Source: Saposhnikovia divaricata (Eukaryota > Streptophyta > Magnoliopsida > Apiales > Apiaceae). From it: a stretch of 64,000 nt of DNA. The position numbers and the translations under genes were made by a program. Location of the stretch: NCBI GenBank assembly GCA_036435485.1, contig CM071597.1:171846147-171910146 (forward strand). The letters run 5' to 3'. The number at the start of each line of letters is the position of its first letter. Positions within the stretch are counted from its first letter, which is position 1. This document shows positions 12,278 to 22,865 of this stretch, piece after piece. The notes below the pieces were generated by a model that searched no databases, was not told the DNA's origin, and worked only from the letters and a program-made list of their open reading frames with translations.

Positions 12278-15200
12278 ATGGAAGGCAAGAAAGATGGCGC
12301 AGGAGCATCACTGGAGACCCTAATGTCTAGTTTCAACACTCGCATTTCTGAGCTTCAACAACTCGTCATCGCTCGCAACAGTAGCTCCCCCAATTTAATT
12401 AGTTTCAACACTTTTCTTTTCCCCCGAATTGTTACTTAGAAATGTTTTATAATTGCAGTGTATCCAACAAGCAGCATTTCCGATTTATCGGCAATTGATA
12501 ATTTAGTCAAGGCAATGGAAGTTCAGGTTCAACAAATTAAAAATCGGTTGCGCGAGGAGAAAGAAGCTATTCCCAAAGCCAAGGTCTTTTCTCAACTCCC
12601 CCCCCTCTCCCCTCAATACATGTCATTTGTGTCTCTCCCGGTCCGTGTGTGGGTGTGTTCATTCAAATATAAACTAATTTGGCCTGCATTTTACTATCCG
12701 GTCATGGATATTACGAATGTGCTATCGGTGATAGTAATTTGTGATACATATGTATGTATATTTAGGCTTTTTGATTTGAGTGAGGTGTGATTGTTTTGTA
12801 CATTAAGTTTTACTACTTACTTAGTTAATTTATTGTGTGTGAACTTTTGTTACGGTTTTTCTGTATACAGGGAAAATGGTGGGTTTTGTAGTTGGAAATA
12901 TCGCTAAAATTTTGACTGTTGAAAGTATAAAGAGTTTTGATAGCTTTGAAAATTGTTGATTGCTTATTTTATGTGTTTTAGCTGGTGGAAAGTCTTTGAC
13001 TGAAATACTAGGTGTGGTTGCTAGCAGAATAGGATCGGGAAGTGTTTGTTTGTGGTCTTGTGATTTGAAGCATCCAGGGTTCTCGGAGTCTGAATAACAT
13101 TGTGTGCATGTGTGTGTGTGTGTATGTACCATGTACATTGGTAAAAAAATCTCAATAGAAGATGATAAATTTGTGTTTAGACTTTTGAGCGCTCCAAGAT
13201 CTCTGCTCAGTTAAAAAGGAAAGAACACACGTCTTTAACTCAGATACTGATCAGGTCAGGTATAAGATTAGTACTTATGTGAAATTCATACATAATGGTA
13301 TCTTAATTATTCTACTGGCGTGTTTGAGGAGAATCTATGAAAACTATATGTAAGTGAGGATTTAATTTTAGCAGTAAATCAGTTGTACCTTTTGCTGGTC
13401 ATAGTAGTGGTGGTTTGTCGGACATATATGATGAATTTTATGACTTGGCTCATTGGTCTGAAAATATAAATGCTGAAACTGATTGAGGCATCACTACAGC
13501 AACAAAGGAAATTGCAAAGGATGTCTGCTTATGTGCCCTCTAATCCACCTGAACGAAGTTTAACTATTAATCAAGAAACCAGGACATTGTATGTTTTCAT
13601 ATTACTAATGATTCAGTCACATCTTGTTCTTGATGCTGAATGTTCACCAACATCTTATTTTCTTGAATTTCAGTATATCACCTGAAAACAACAAGCAGGA
13701 TATTCCTTTCAGCTCACTTAACTATGAGGAGCTAGCAGCATTACCTAAAGTCAGTATTTCCCATGCCTGAATGTGTTTTGCTTCAAACTAAGCCTCATTA
13801 TGTGAATTTGACAAACAATGCCATAGTTGAGGTTATTATGAGACTAAAACAGTAATAAATTTAAAAATAATGAAGTTCACTAGTGTAAACTCCCTTTGGT
13901 CCTATTTATAGGTCGTTAGACTTTTTGCACTTGACTTGAGGTTCACCACACAATTAAAATTTAATATTTCTTTACACTTTCTGATAATTAACGTTATTCA
14001 TTATTATTACAGCCCATGCGTTGCTGTTAGACTATAAGGTAACCTATGCAAAATTCATGATTTTGGTTATAGGACTTGAATCAAAGAATACTTCTTCTCC
14101 TCTCTTTTGTCCTGAAATTATAATGAGCAGTAATCAAATCTAGAATTAAGAATTTAAATACATTGTATCTGTACAAGCCCGAATTTGCTTTTTGTCATGT
14201 ATACTCACAATGTCTACTACATCCATTCCAGGAGAAAAAGGGTCGTTGCACACCACCACTATGGTACATTACTGCTGATGAGCTTAATTCGTTGTCTTCG
14301 TAAGTGGCTAAGTGCAATTCGTAATCATTAAATACCTTCTTTTATAGAGGTCACAACCTATAAATATAAATAAACAATTATATTACTTACCGATCCAGTA
14401 TATTTGCTCTGTTTTTTTTTTTGTTTTGTACCTTTGATCTTTTATTTTGTCATGATTCATCTTACCTTTGCTAGGTTATACTCCCTCCGTCCCGGTTTGT
14501 ATGAACCACTTTGACCTTCACGGAGATTAAGAAATTGTAGTAGAAAAAGAGTAAAGTTAGTTGAAAAGTGAGTAAAGTTGTAGGACCCATCATTATTTAA
14601 TAATAGATTTGAAATAGTGGAGGAAAATAGTGGGTGTAATAGTGTTTATTTAATAAAAAAGTATAGAAGTAGTGGGTGTAATAGTGAAAAGTAGTGTTCA
14701 AAAATAGTAAGTATCTTATGTTCATTCTTTTTGGGACGTCCCAAAAAGGAAAGAGGTTCACATAAAATGGGACAGAGGGAGTATAGGTTAATGCAATTCT
14801 TTTGGATATTCTTCCACTAAGAATGCTCATGATCTAAATGCATGACCGTCATGATACTTTTTGTGCGAGAATGTAATTTGTACCATTACTTTCTGAAAAA
14901 TTTAGGTATATGAAAGGACGGCTCACTCTAGAAAAGGTCAATGCAGCGATTAGTGACATGGCTACCTATGCTGAAGCGAATGCCCAACTTGTGACAGCAC
15001 CAAGAAAGAAGGTTGTTTAGTCTGAATCACCTCTTCCTTCTATGCTCTTCTCTGTGATAACATTAATTTTTTTGTTCTCTACTGACAATTATCTATTGTT
15101 TTTTGAAGTTGACAGAAGCTAATTTGGACAGAGCTATGGTATGTAACTTGATTAAACAAGCATATGTTTGAATAACTTTTGATTGCTCAATTGGAGGTTA

Positions 15201-16170
15201 TATTGAATACCACTGAATTTCTGTATTAAGACATCATATCCATGCAATCTACTGAAAGCACCTCCCAATTGCTTTTTCTACTGCATATGTAGTTTGAACT
15301 GACACTATGTAGTATTTAGCTTATGGCACGTCTCCAGAACTGGTAACATCTTCAAGTTTAGTATTATATGATCGGGAAGTTTTGGCTGAGTGGACACCCC
15401 CTTTCCCTGGTTTAGCCAAGGTCAGGGGTTCGAACCTACCTCGGAGCGAAAGCTTCGGATTTACGTGGGAGTACTGGGTGGTAGGGCTCAGCGATATATC
15501 TCCCCGGGTTTGAAATCCCACATACAAGTGTGTGGGGTAGTTCCCGGTTAAAAAAAAAAGTATAACTAATTGTCCTATAACCCTGCAGGAATTAAGAGAG
15601 ATCGCAGGAACAGATTCAGTGAAGGGCAAACACTTCTTTCTAGAAACTGACATTAAAGGGCCTTCCTTCAAGCTTGACAATACTGGAAAAGCAACACTAA
15701 CTGTGAGTTGGTTCTCTGTTTACTGGTTGAGAAAGAGCATGTTTCGTGTAACATATGTTTATTTCCATTTTGCATTTCTCATCATTTAGCTCAAATTTCA
15801 GTTAGCATATTGAAACATATTTCATTACAAATTTAATGTCTAAAGTAGAAGTGGTGATAAGTAATTGTGCTTTTTTGTGATTTTAAGAAATGTAATGTGT
15901 TTATAAAAGGAACATAGTGAAAGTAGACAACATGACAAATCTATATGAATTTTCAAAAAAAGTTGGAATAATCAAAACTGAATTAGCTAATAAAAGGCAA
16001 AGAAGACGTCTAATTAAATACTTTCAGTCTTGTGCAGTGCATAACACTTAGAGAACGGTTATATAATCTCTGTTTGAACTCTGGATACATGCATACTTGA
16101 ATATTAACTATATAATATGTACTTTTCACAGGTCCTTCGTCACCTTGGTCTCACAAAGATTCATGGATAA
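12278..16170 (+). CDS. SKA1: SKA1-like kinetochore gene, copy 2, damaged at exon 3 acceptor and truncated 3' end
   Basis: Exons read from similarity to plant SKA1 and to copy 1: 12278-12380, 12459-12583, 13476-13588, 13674-13749, 14232-14299, 14906-15011, 15109-15138, 15589-15702 and 16132-16170. The start is the ATG after a GA-rich leader. Exons 1-2 give 76 residues including LMSSFNTRISELQQLV, DLSAIDNLVKAMEVQVQQ and KNRLREEKEAIPKAK, the coiled-coil part that contacts the other SKA subunits. Two defects are visible. The AG acceptor before exon 3 is TG (13474-13475; AG in copy 1). An in-frame CAG at 13497-13499 could replace it at the cost of eight codons. Exon 9 matches copy 1 only to 16150, then runs into an inverted foreign segment and stops after six new codons, losing about 18 residues of the C-terminal microtubule-binding domain. 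Introns hold a Stowaway MITE and a SINE. Identity is confident; functionality is doubtful. Confidence 0.75.
14481..14781. mobile_element. Stowaway-type MITE in intron 5 of SKA1-like copy 2
   Basis: The ends are CTCCCTCCGTCCC and, at the right, GGGACAGAGGGAG, flanked by TA at 14479-14480 and 14782-14783. CTCCCTCCGTCCC ends with TA duplications are typical of Stowaway (Tc1/mariner-related) MITEs. The corresponding place in copy 1 (about 6302-6307) lacks it, so it inserted after the gene duplication or was absent from the copy 1 lineage. Confidence 0.9.
15381..15559 (+). mobile_element. tRNA-derived SINE in intron 7 of SKA1-like copy 2
   Basis: This segment of about 179 bp has an A-box-like TGGCTGAGTGG near its 5' end (15383-15393), a B box GGTTCGAACC at 15427-15436 and a 3' A-run (15550-15559). 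These are the marks of an RNA polymerase III SINE. The flanking AAGT/GT and comparison with copy 1 (GGGAAGTATAACT uninterrupted near 6896-6908) show a precise insertion with a short target duplication merging into the A tail. The tRNA ancestor is not certain; a Leu/Ser-like head is possible. Confidence 0.85.
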
Positions 16171-17097
16171 CATTACCAGTTTAAGCTGTTGTTTAGTTTG
16201 CTTTAATTCTCGAATGTGCTCTTCCCAGTCTTGAAGTTTCTGCAAAATTTCATCAAATTATGAATACAGACATAACATATGCAGTAATAAGTCAATGCCA
16301 AGATAACCATAAAAACCTAAAAAAACAAGGGACGTAATGAAAGTAAACAACCAGATTTTGATGATCAAGAAACAAAGGGATAACCCATAAGCACAGATAG
16401 ATAGATAAACACATCAAAAGCATAATAAATATAATAATATCTAATCAACTATATACATGTCACAATGTATACTCTACGTAATATTTAAAAAAGAGAATGA
16501 GAAAAATATTAAGTACCCTCTTCTTGGACTTGTTTTTCAACTGGAGCCTTGACTGAATATTATTATTATCGTCATTGGGTTCATAACTCAGAGGAGATGA
16601 AGGGCTATACACCATATTCTCTTCTTTGTCTCCAATCCTGATTCTCATATTTATGTCCCTCATCCTTTATGTCATTACGCGGCGGCGCGTGATCAACACG
16701 CGGCAGATTAGGAGGATAATCCAGAGAAGATCTCTTCCTCTTGTTGTGCCAAAGGGGTTCACTCAAATTTCTTGCTTTGATTGACCAAGTGGGTTAGTAT
16801 GAACTAGTACTTGACTTGAATGACAAAGTAATGGGTTCGGGTTCATATGAATATGATGGATTGAAATTATGAATCAAAGCTTCTAAATTAACCAGGATAT
16901 CGGATACAATATAATCATCTTCAGTAGCATTGAAATTGCATCTCTCATATCTCTTACCACTATACCCATTGTTGTTGCAACTTCTTCCGGCCATGCTTTC
17001 TCCTCCGTTTTACAGCTTTCGACAATCAAGAGAGGTTGAGAGAGAAGAGAGAGGAGAGGGAGAGATTGTATGTATGATTGAGGGGTAAATGAAAACG
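16151..17097 (-). pseudogene. Inverted, truncated copy of the leucine-zipper-like gene
   Basis: This arm is the reverse complement of 20390-21560. Exon 1 (16994 down to 16517) starts MAGRSCNNNGY and reads like the plus copy (EDDYIVSDILVNLEALI, NLSEPLWHNKRKR). An in-frame TAA near 16796 replaces a GAA codon present in the plus copy. After that stop the frame continues to ...NNNIQSRLQLKNKSKKR at the donor. Exon 2 (16239 down to 16177) encodes the zipper KLQDLEEHIRELEQ. The copy ends inside intron 2 at the junction with SKA1-like exon 9, so exon 3 is missing. The nonsense codon and truncation make it a pseudogene. It keeps the reading frame that the plus copy has lost at NDDNNN. Confidence 0.75.
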
Positions 17098-17965
17098 GGT
17101 TAGTGCTAAAAATAACGTTTTTTTGGTTAAAAAAATGAAAATAACATTTTTCGGGAGGGGGTGCTGAAAATACCCATTTTGATACGCATTTGGGGTTGGG
17201 GTAACGCGGGTTACGCATTTAGGATTGGGGTAATAGGGGTTACGCGAATTTCAGTAGGGTAATAAACGTATATTAAAGCCTTGGATATGCAATCAGCTGT
17301 TGGGTAACATGGGATACGCATTTTCAACCGGAATATCCTGTGTAATGCATGCTCGACCTGCGCGATGATGTCATATGACGTCATTGTTGCGTTTGTCACA
17401 GACGAGAGCTCCGGTGGCGATTCAATGGCGATTTCGGTGAGTTTTTTCGATCCCTCTGTTCATCCACATCCGGAACTTTCCAAACACATACCATATACCA
17501 TCACAATCGTCGTTCCAAGCTCTACACATCTATACCACTTTTATTACACTTCTAATGCACGATTGTAAACGCCCAAATCACCCCTATTTTTCCGATTCAT
17601 TCTCCGGTGACCTTCACACGCCCCTGCGGGGCCAAAGATCGCTAAAACAGATCGGGGAGGAAGGTAGAGTGAGATGTGGGGATGTTTTCCATATGCTCAG
17701 ATGAGAGATGGTTGAGATCGAGGGATGGCGACCGGGGAGGCGATTTTTTGCCGAGAACGACGACCGGCGGGGTCTGTGAAGATGACGTTGCATGACGTCA
17801 TCACGCATGTCTGAGATGCATTACGCTGGACACACATATTGTAAATGCGTATTAGCAGTACGCATTTGGTAATTGGGTAACAAAATGGTTATTTTTAACA
17901 GGGCGTGCCGCAAATTGGTATTCTTGTTTTTTTTTTCTGATAAAATCGGTATTTTCAGCATTTAT
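17098..17965. mobile_element. Probable non-autonomous Mutator-like (MULE) element
   Basis: About 868 bp are present in this arm of the inverted repeat and absent from the other arm, where TTTACCCC and the CTAGGACTCCG stretch are nearly adjacent (20355-20383). The borders are TAAATGAAAACG (17086-17097) and TAAATAAATACG (17966-17977), a degenerate duplication of about 9-12 bp, the size MULEs make. Subterminal inverted phrases occur: TGCTGAAAATACCCAT near 17160 and its partner ATCGGTATTTTCAGCA at about 17945-17960. No transposase is seen. The interior is unusually G+C-rich, with CRE-like TGACGTCA at about 17375 and 17793. Classification is inferred. Confidence 0.55.
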
Positions 17966-18003
17966 TAAATAAATACGAAGTCCTAGATTATAAGGAAAGC
18001 AGA
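17966..18003 (-). repeat. Outer end of the inverted-duplication arm
   Basis: The sequence around CCTAGATTATAAGGAAAGC is the reverse complement of GCTTTCCTTATAATCTAGG at 20347-20365. It marks the distal end of the arm that begins at 16151, displaced by the 868-bp insertion. Confidence 0.7.
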
Positions 18004-18013
18004 AGGGAGTAGG

Positions 18014-19104
18014 GGTTATGCTGTGGGTTTGCCACGTGTAAGATAGTTTCGGGGGGGGGCATCAATTAACCCTCGTGTGGGTTAATGAAATAGGAGTTGT
18101 GTATGCACAGGTGTACATAACATTACATACACCCGGCAACACTTAAGACTTTCCAATTACATTTCGAAACTGATTTCCTTTTCTTGCTTGCTGTTCAAGT
18201 TTAATACTGTTGGTTAATATTAAAATTAATTATATAAAAGGCGAAACATTAAAAGTTTTGGTACCTGTTTTTTGGTACGTCGTTAATTTACTTATTTACC
18301 CTTCATTATAAAGTACGTCGTGAATTTACTTATTTACCCTTCATTATAAAAAAAATTATATACGACATATATGTTATTAAAACACCTAAAATAAATAATA
18401 ACATTATATAATTAATGGTAATTAGTCGATTGCATTTTTCACATTTATCGAAGATATTACCTTTTATAAAGACCTAAAAACATCAATCGTATCATATCTT
18501 TCAATCTTTAATATTTCCTTTCAAATTAAAACACCTTACCTTTTTGATTTAAAACTAATTTTACAATCATTAATATTATAAAAGCTAAAACATTAAAAGT
18601 TTTGGTACCTGTTTTTTGGTAATTTTTTTTACTTTTAATTGATAATATTACTTTTCATAAACACCTAAAATATCATATTTACCCTTTATTATAAAGAAAA
18701 ATATATACGATATCTATGCTATTAAAACACCTAAAATAAATAATAACGTAATATAATTAATAGTAATTAGTCGATTGCCTTTTTCACATTTACTTTTAGT
18801 TGAAGATATTACCTTTTATAAAGACCTAAAAACATCAATCGTATCATATCTTCCAATCATTAATATTTCCTTTCAAATTAAAACACGTTACCTATCTAAA
18901 TTAAAACAATATTAAACTTGAACAGCAAGAAAGAAAGGGAAATCAGTTTCGAAATGTAATTGGAAAGTCTTAACTGTTGCCGGGTGTATGTAATGTTATG
19001 TACACCTGTGCATACACAACTCCTATTTCATTAACCCACACGAGGGTTAATTGCTGCCTCTCCCCCGAAACTATCTTACACGTGGCAAACCCACAACATA
19101 AACC
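18014..19104. mobile_element. Non-autonomous element with about 195-bp terminal inverted repeats
   Basis: The left end (18014 to about 18211) and right end (about 18908-19104) are inverted copies of each other: GTGGGTTTGCCACGTG against CACGTGGCAAACCCAC, and both contain GTGTATGCACAGGTGTAC or its complement. Between the TIRs lie two direct copies of a roughly 340-bp A+T-rich unit (starting near 18226 and 18570, each with AAAGTTTTGGTACCTG). No transposase ORF is seen. Long TIRs fit a Mutator-like or foldback element. No convincing target duplication was found, so the superfamily is left open. Confidence 0.75.
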
Positions 19105-20344
19105 TGTTGAAGTGTATTTTTGTAGTTCGTTCACAGGGAAGGATTGATATAGTGATATCAATATTATTTTTAAGTCTTTTTTCACTTACCATTTAGAAGT
19201 GTGGAAGAATTGGTTGGGTGTTTGTGTTATCAACTAAATTATACTAATAAACTAATAAAAACTATATAATATATATGAGAAAAAACAATCCAAGAATCAG
19301 GGTTCTTCATTCAGCTATCATGCATGTCTAATTTGTGTCTCTTGTTTTGCTAAAAACAATCCTTCTAATGTTTATAAAATCCTCTCCCAAGGTAAATTAT
19401 AGTGCCTACAATTATCCCTTAATCGCCACTCCCATGGTCAATTAAAATATAATTATAGACTATTAAAAACCAAGGATTATCAGTTTCACAATTTGCATAT
19501 CAATCTCCCGATCTAATACTTAAAATTTTGTCTAGCATGTCATGTACAAGAGTTAGAACTCCTCTCCCGATTCGTTATAATTCCTATGAATTCAACTAAA
19601 GGTTCGTGACTCCTTTAATTGTAAAAAGCTCTCAATGATAGATTAACAAATCAAGAGAAAACACAAAATAACTAAACAAACATGATAAGCCAAAAGAATA
19701 CTACGCAATACTTGGATTAAGGGATTAAGTACTCATGCTATGATAAACAAAATATATATTAAAATTGCAAATCATGAGTATATGAATTGAAGCACAAAGA
19801 ATACAACTTAAGAAGTTTCTTTGAAGTCTAGATGGATCCCTCCACTCCGTCTTCCAATCTCTCCCTCAAGATGTTTCTCTCCCTTCTCTCTCAAAATACT
19901 TATCTCTAATTATTTACCATACTATATTATATGTTCTATCTCTACAATATGTAATAACCTAATATAATAGAGTTCTAATGATTTAGAAGAAAATATAATT
20001 GATTTTCCCAAAACAAATTGGATAATAATTGTGAAATTCGTAATCTGACTTCAGGCCTGTTTCTGGGCTGATCCAGTTGGATTCTTGATGTTGGACCATC
20101 TTTGAGTTGTAGATAATTCTGTTATCTTTGTGTGGGCTGTAAGATCACCCAATTCTGATATCTGATGTCTAGAAGTCAAATTAGGGCCCAAAAAGTGATG
20201 TATGCGCGTGCAACCCAATAAATCCGAATTTCCTTGTGATTTAAGTCCAAATAAGTCCATTTCCTTTTAACTTTGGGAATTCTTTATTTCCTTCAATAAA
20301 ACATTAAACTTTAATTAATAATATCCAATTATTTACAAAATAGT
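19105..20344. other. Unassigned non-coding spacer between the inverted arms
   Basis: No ORF of interest is seen. Phrases such as TTTTTGTAGTTCGTTCACAG and long A+T-rich text look like an old repeat, but no terminal structure could be identified. Confidence 0.4.
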
Positions 20345-20391
20345 CAGCTTTCCTTATAATCTAGGACTCCGTTTTTATTTACCCCTCAATC

Positions 20392-20590
20392 ATACATACA
20401 ATCTCTCCCTCTCCTCTCTCAATCTCTCTTGATTATTGTAAAAAGGAGGAGAAAGCATGCCCCGCAACAACAATGGGTATGGTGGTGAGAGATATGAGAG
20501 ATACAATTTCAATGCTACTGAAGATGATTATATTGTATTCGATATAATCATCTTCAGTAGCATAGAAATTATATTGTATCCGATATCTAG
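20392..20590 (+). pseudogene. Third, very short 5' copy of the leucine-zipper-like gene ending in a hairpin
   Basis: The leader CCTCAATCATACATACAATC and the first about 25 codons (with MPRNNNGYGGERYERYNF) duplicate the start of the gene at 20692. The copy ends where its own sequence folds back: 20506-20533 is followed after 8 bases by its complement at 20542-20569. The leader then begins again at about 20592. It cannot encode the protein. Confidence 0.7.
20506..20569. repeat. 28-bp fold-back hairpin with 8-base loop
   Basis: The left arm 20506-20533 (ATTTCAATGCTACTGAAG...) and right arm 20542-20569 (...CTTCAGTAGCATAGAAAT) are complementary with one mismatch. The loop is TGTATTCG. The left arm is coding sequence of the gene fragment, so the right arm arose by copying it on the opposite strand. 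Confidence 0.9.
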
Positions 20591-20691
20591 GACTCCGTTT
20601 TTATTTACCCCTCAATCATACATACAATCTCTCCCTCTCCTCTCTCTCCTCTCTCAATCTCTCTTGATTATTGTAAAAAGGAGGAGAAAGC

Positions 20692-21997
20692 ATGGCCGGA
20701 AGAAGTTGCAACAACGATGGGTATGGTGGTGAGAGATACGAGAGATACAATTTCAATGCTACTGAAGATGATTATATTGTATCCGATATCCTGGTTAATT
20801 TAGAAGCTTTGATTCATAATTTCAATCCATCAAATTCATATGAACCTGAACCCATTACTTGGTCATTCAAGTCAAGTACTAGTTCATACGAACCCACTTG
20901 GTCAATCAAAGCAAGAAATTTGAGTGAACCCCTTTGGCACAACAAGAGGAAGAGATCTGCCCTGGATTATCCTCCCAGTCCGCCGCGTGTTGATCACGCG
21001 CTGCCGCGTAATGACATGAAGGATGAGGGACATAAATATGAGAATATGAGAATCAGGACTGGAGACAAAGAAGAGAATATGGTGTATAGCCCTTCATCTC
21101 TTCTGAGTTATGAACCCAATGACATAATAATAATATTCAGTCAAGGCTCCAGTTGAAAAACAAGTCCAAGAAGAGGGTACTTAATATTTTTCTCATTCTC
21201 TTTTTTAAATATAAAAAAAATATTTCGTAGAGTATGCTTTGTGACATGTATATAGCTGATTAGATATTATTATATTTATTATGCTTTTGCTGTGTTTATC
21301 TATCTATCTGTGCTTATGAGTTATCCTTTTGTTTCTTGATCATCAAAATCTGGTTGTTTACTTTCATTACGTCCCTTTTTTTTTTTAGGTTTTTATGGGT
21401 ATCTTGGCTTTGACTTATTACACCATATGTTATGTCTATATTAATAATTTGATGAAATTTTGCAGAAACTTCAAGACTTGGAAGAGCACATTCGAGAATT
21501 AGAGCAAACTAAACAACAGCTTAAACTGGTAATGTTATCCTTGAATCTTTGTGAGATCTAGTATATAAAATAATAAGAGTTTGAAAGTAACTAGTTTGAG
21601 TTTGTATGAAACAGAGTTTGGATAATGTGAGAAGATATGCCATACATTACAATATATTATGATTATTATTCGTGAGCAACGTCGTGTGTGTTTGCTTTTC
21701 TCATCTTATTTTACTTGAAACTATTTCACAGAAAAATAATGAGTTAAAGAGAAAGAATCTTCCAGTGCATGTCAACGGAGGGTTTGACCTGAAGTTCCAA
21801 ACAGGGCATCACCAGTTTCCTGCATTTGCTAGGCAGTAGCAACACAACAAAAGTATCAACAAGGGAGTGATGGCCTAAAATTCCAGTACTATCCTGTCCA
21901 GTTCTATCAGACTAATGCTAAACTTCTCCAGGCTGCCGAGGCAAGACATAGAAGAAAGATGAAAATCAATACTAGGAAGACCTCCAATTCTCTTGGG
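20692..21997 (+). pseudogene. Leucine-zipper-like plant gene of unknown function, frameshifted
   Basis: I do not recognise the family. Exon 1 (20692-21176) begins MAGRSCNNDGYGGERYERYN and contains acidic EDDYIVSDILVNLEALI, a YEPEP motif and a basic NKRKRSALDYPP. The comparison copy at 16517-16994 reads NNNIQSRLQLKNKSKKR before the donor. Here one base is lost after AATGAC (about 21122), so this frame ends at FSQGSS. Exon 2 (21466-21528) encodes KLQDLEEHIRELEQTKQQLK. Exon 3 (21732-21997) continues KNNELKRKN. Leucines fall every seven residues across the exon 2/3 join after a basic stretch, suggesting a dimerising zipper, possibly bZIP-like, though the basic region does not match the canonical N-x7-R pattern. 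Exon 3 also meets a TAG at 21837-21839, while another frame continues KFQYYPVQFYQTNAKLLQ to a normal donor, a second frame break. Confidence 0.6.
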
Positions 21998-22193
21998 GTA
22001 AGAAGCTCACTTAGTTAATTACTTCTATTATCTTTTCTTTTCTGCGCCCACTAATTACAATTGAGTTTTAGAGTGGGTTTTCTATTACCATATACTCTCC
22101 TTCATAATTGTATACTGCTTTGCATGAATATAATTCCAGAATTTAATATTTTGTTTTAGTTGGCCTTTTTTGTGGGAGAGGATTCCATTGTAA

Positions 22194-22307
22194 ATATAGA
22201 AAATGTGAGCATCATCCTGTCTGGATACTGCTCCCTTATCTTTGAAATCAAGAGAGTTCCCATGCCAGAGCCTGTGCCTCCGCCAAGTGAGTGGCACACC
22301 TGGAAAC
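22194..22307 (-). pseudogene. Captured beta-tubulin exon fragment
   Basis: Read on the minus strand, the segment begins just after an intron-like CTTCAG acceptor and encodes FQVCHSLGGGTGSGMGTLLI followed by SKIREQYPDRMMLTFS. This includes the GGGTGSG glycine-rich nucleotide-binding loop of beta-tubulin. Similarity stops after about 38 residues, so only the start of one exon and part of the preceding intron are present. Plant beta-tubulin genes have an intron before this GFQVCHS position, so the piece is genomic, not a retrocopy. Confidence 0.85.
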
Positions 22308-22865
22308 CTGAAGTTAACAGAAAAAATATTTTAAAAAAAGTAATTAGCTCTAAAGCAAAAAAAAATTGGATGTCTGGCAAAGATAAGTAGTATAATGAAT
22401 AAAAGTGAGCATCAAGGTTGCCTGGCAAAGGTTGCTAGTATAAGTTTTACCTACACATATGGTAAACATTTTGTGACTTCCAAGTTCCAACAAACAGATG
22501 CCTGGCATCATAATTTGAGAAGCAATATCCAGACACACATTGCTATAGTTGATGTATTGTATAATATGATAGTATATAATGAAACCTAGATTTATACATC
22601 CATTAAAAAATATCATTCCTTAGTTGTTCTTAACTGAAAGCACAGACTATATATGATGAATGAAACACTGTAAAATGGAAAAGAAGATCATGATTCATGC
22701 CTACAAATCAAAAGATTATATTAAAATAGAAAATATTAGATTTCAGCTGATATTAACCATATCTACACAAAACCAAAGACGTGACTGTATGCATTGCTTA
22801 ATTGAAAGTATAAACTGTGTTATTTGGTAGTCATATACTCCAAATACCTTCTTCCCGTATTCTTT
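22308..22865. other. Unassigned non-coding DNA
   Basis: The first bases are intron-like sequence flanking the tubulin fragment. The rest is A+T-rich with no supported feature. Confidence 0.4.

Noticed and set aside
12830..13138. 102-codon minus-strand frame
   Set aside because: It lies in intron 2 of SKA1-like copy 2, opposite a TG-rich run, and is not protein-like.
14597..14830. 77-codon minus-strand frame
   Set aside because: It is the interior of the Stowaway MITE.
15381..15445. Functional tRNA gene
   Set aside because: A and B boxes are present but there is no cloverleaf, and the unit continues to an A tail. It is a SINE.
22194..22307. Functional beta-tubulin gene
   Set aside because: Only about 38 codons are present and there is no continuation on either side.
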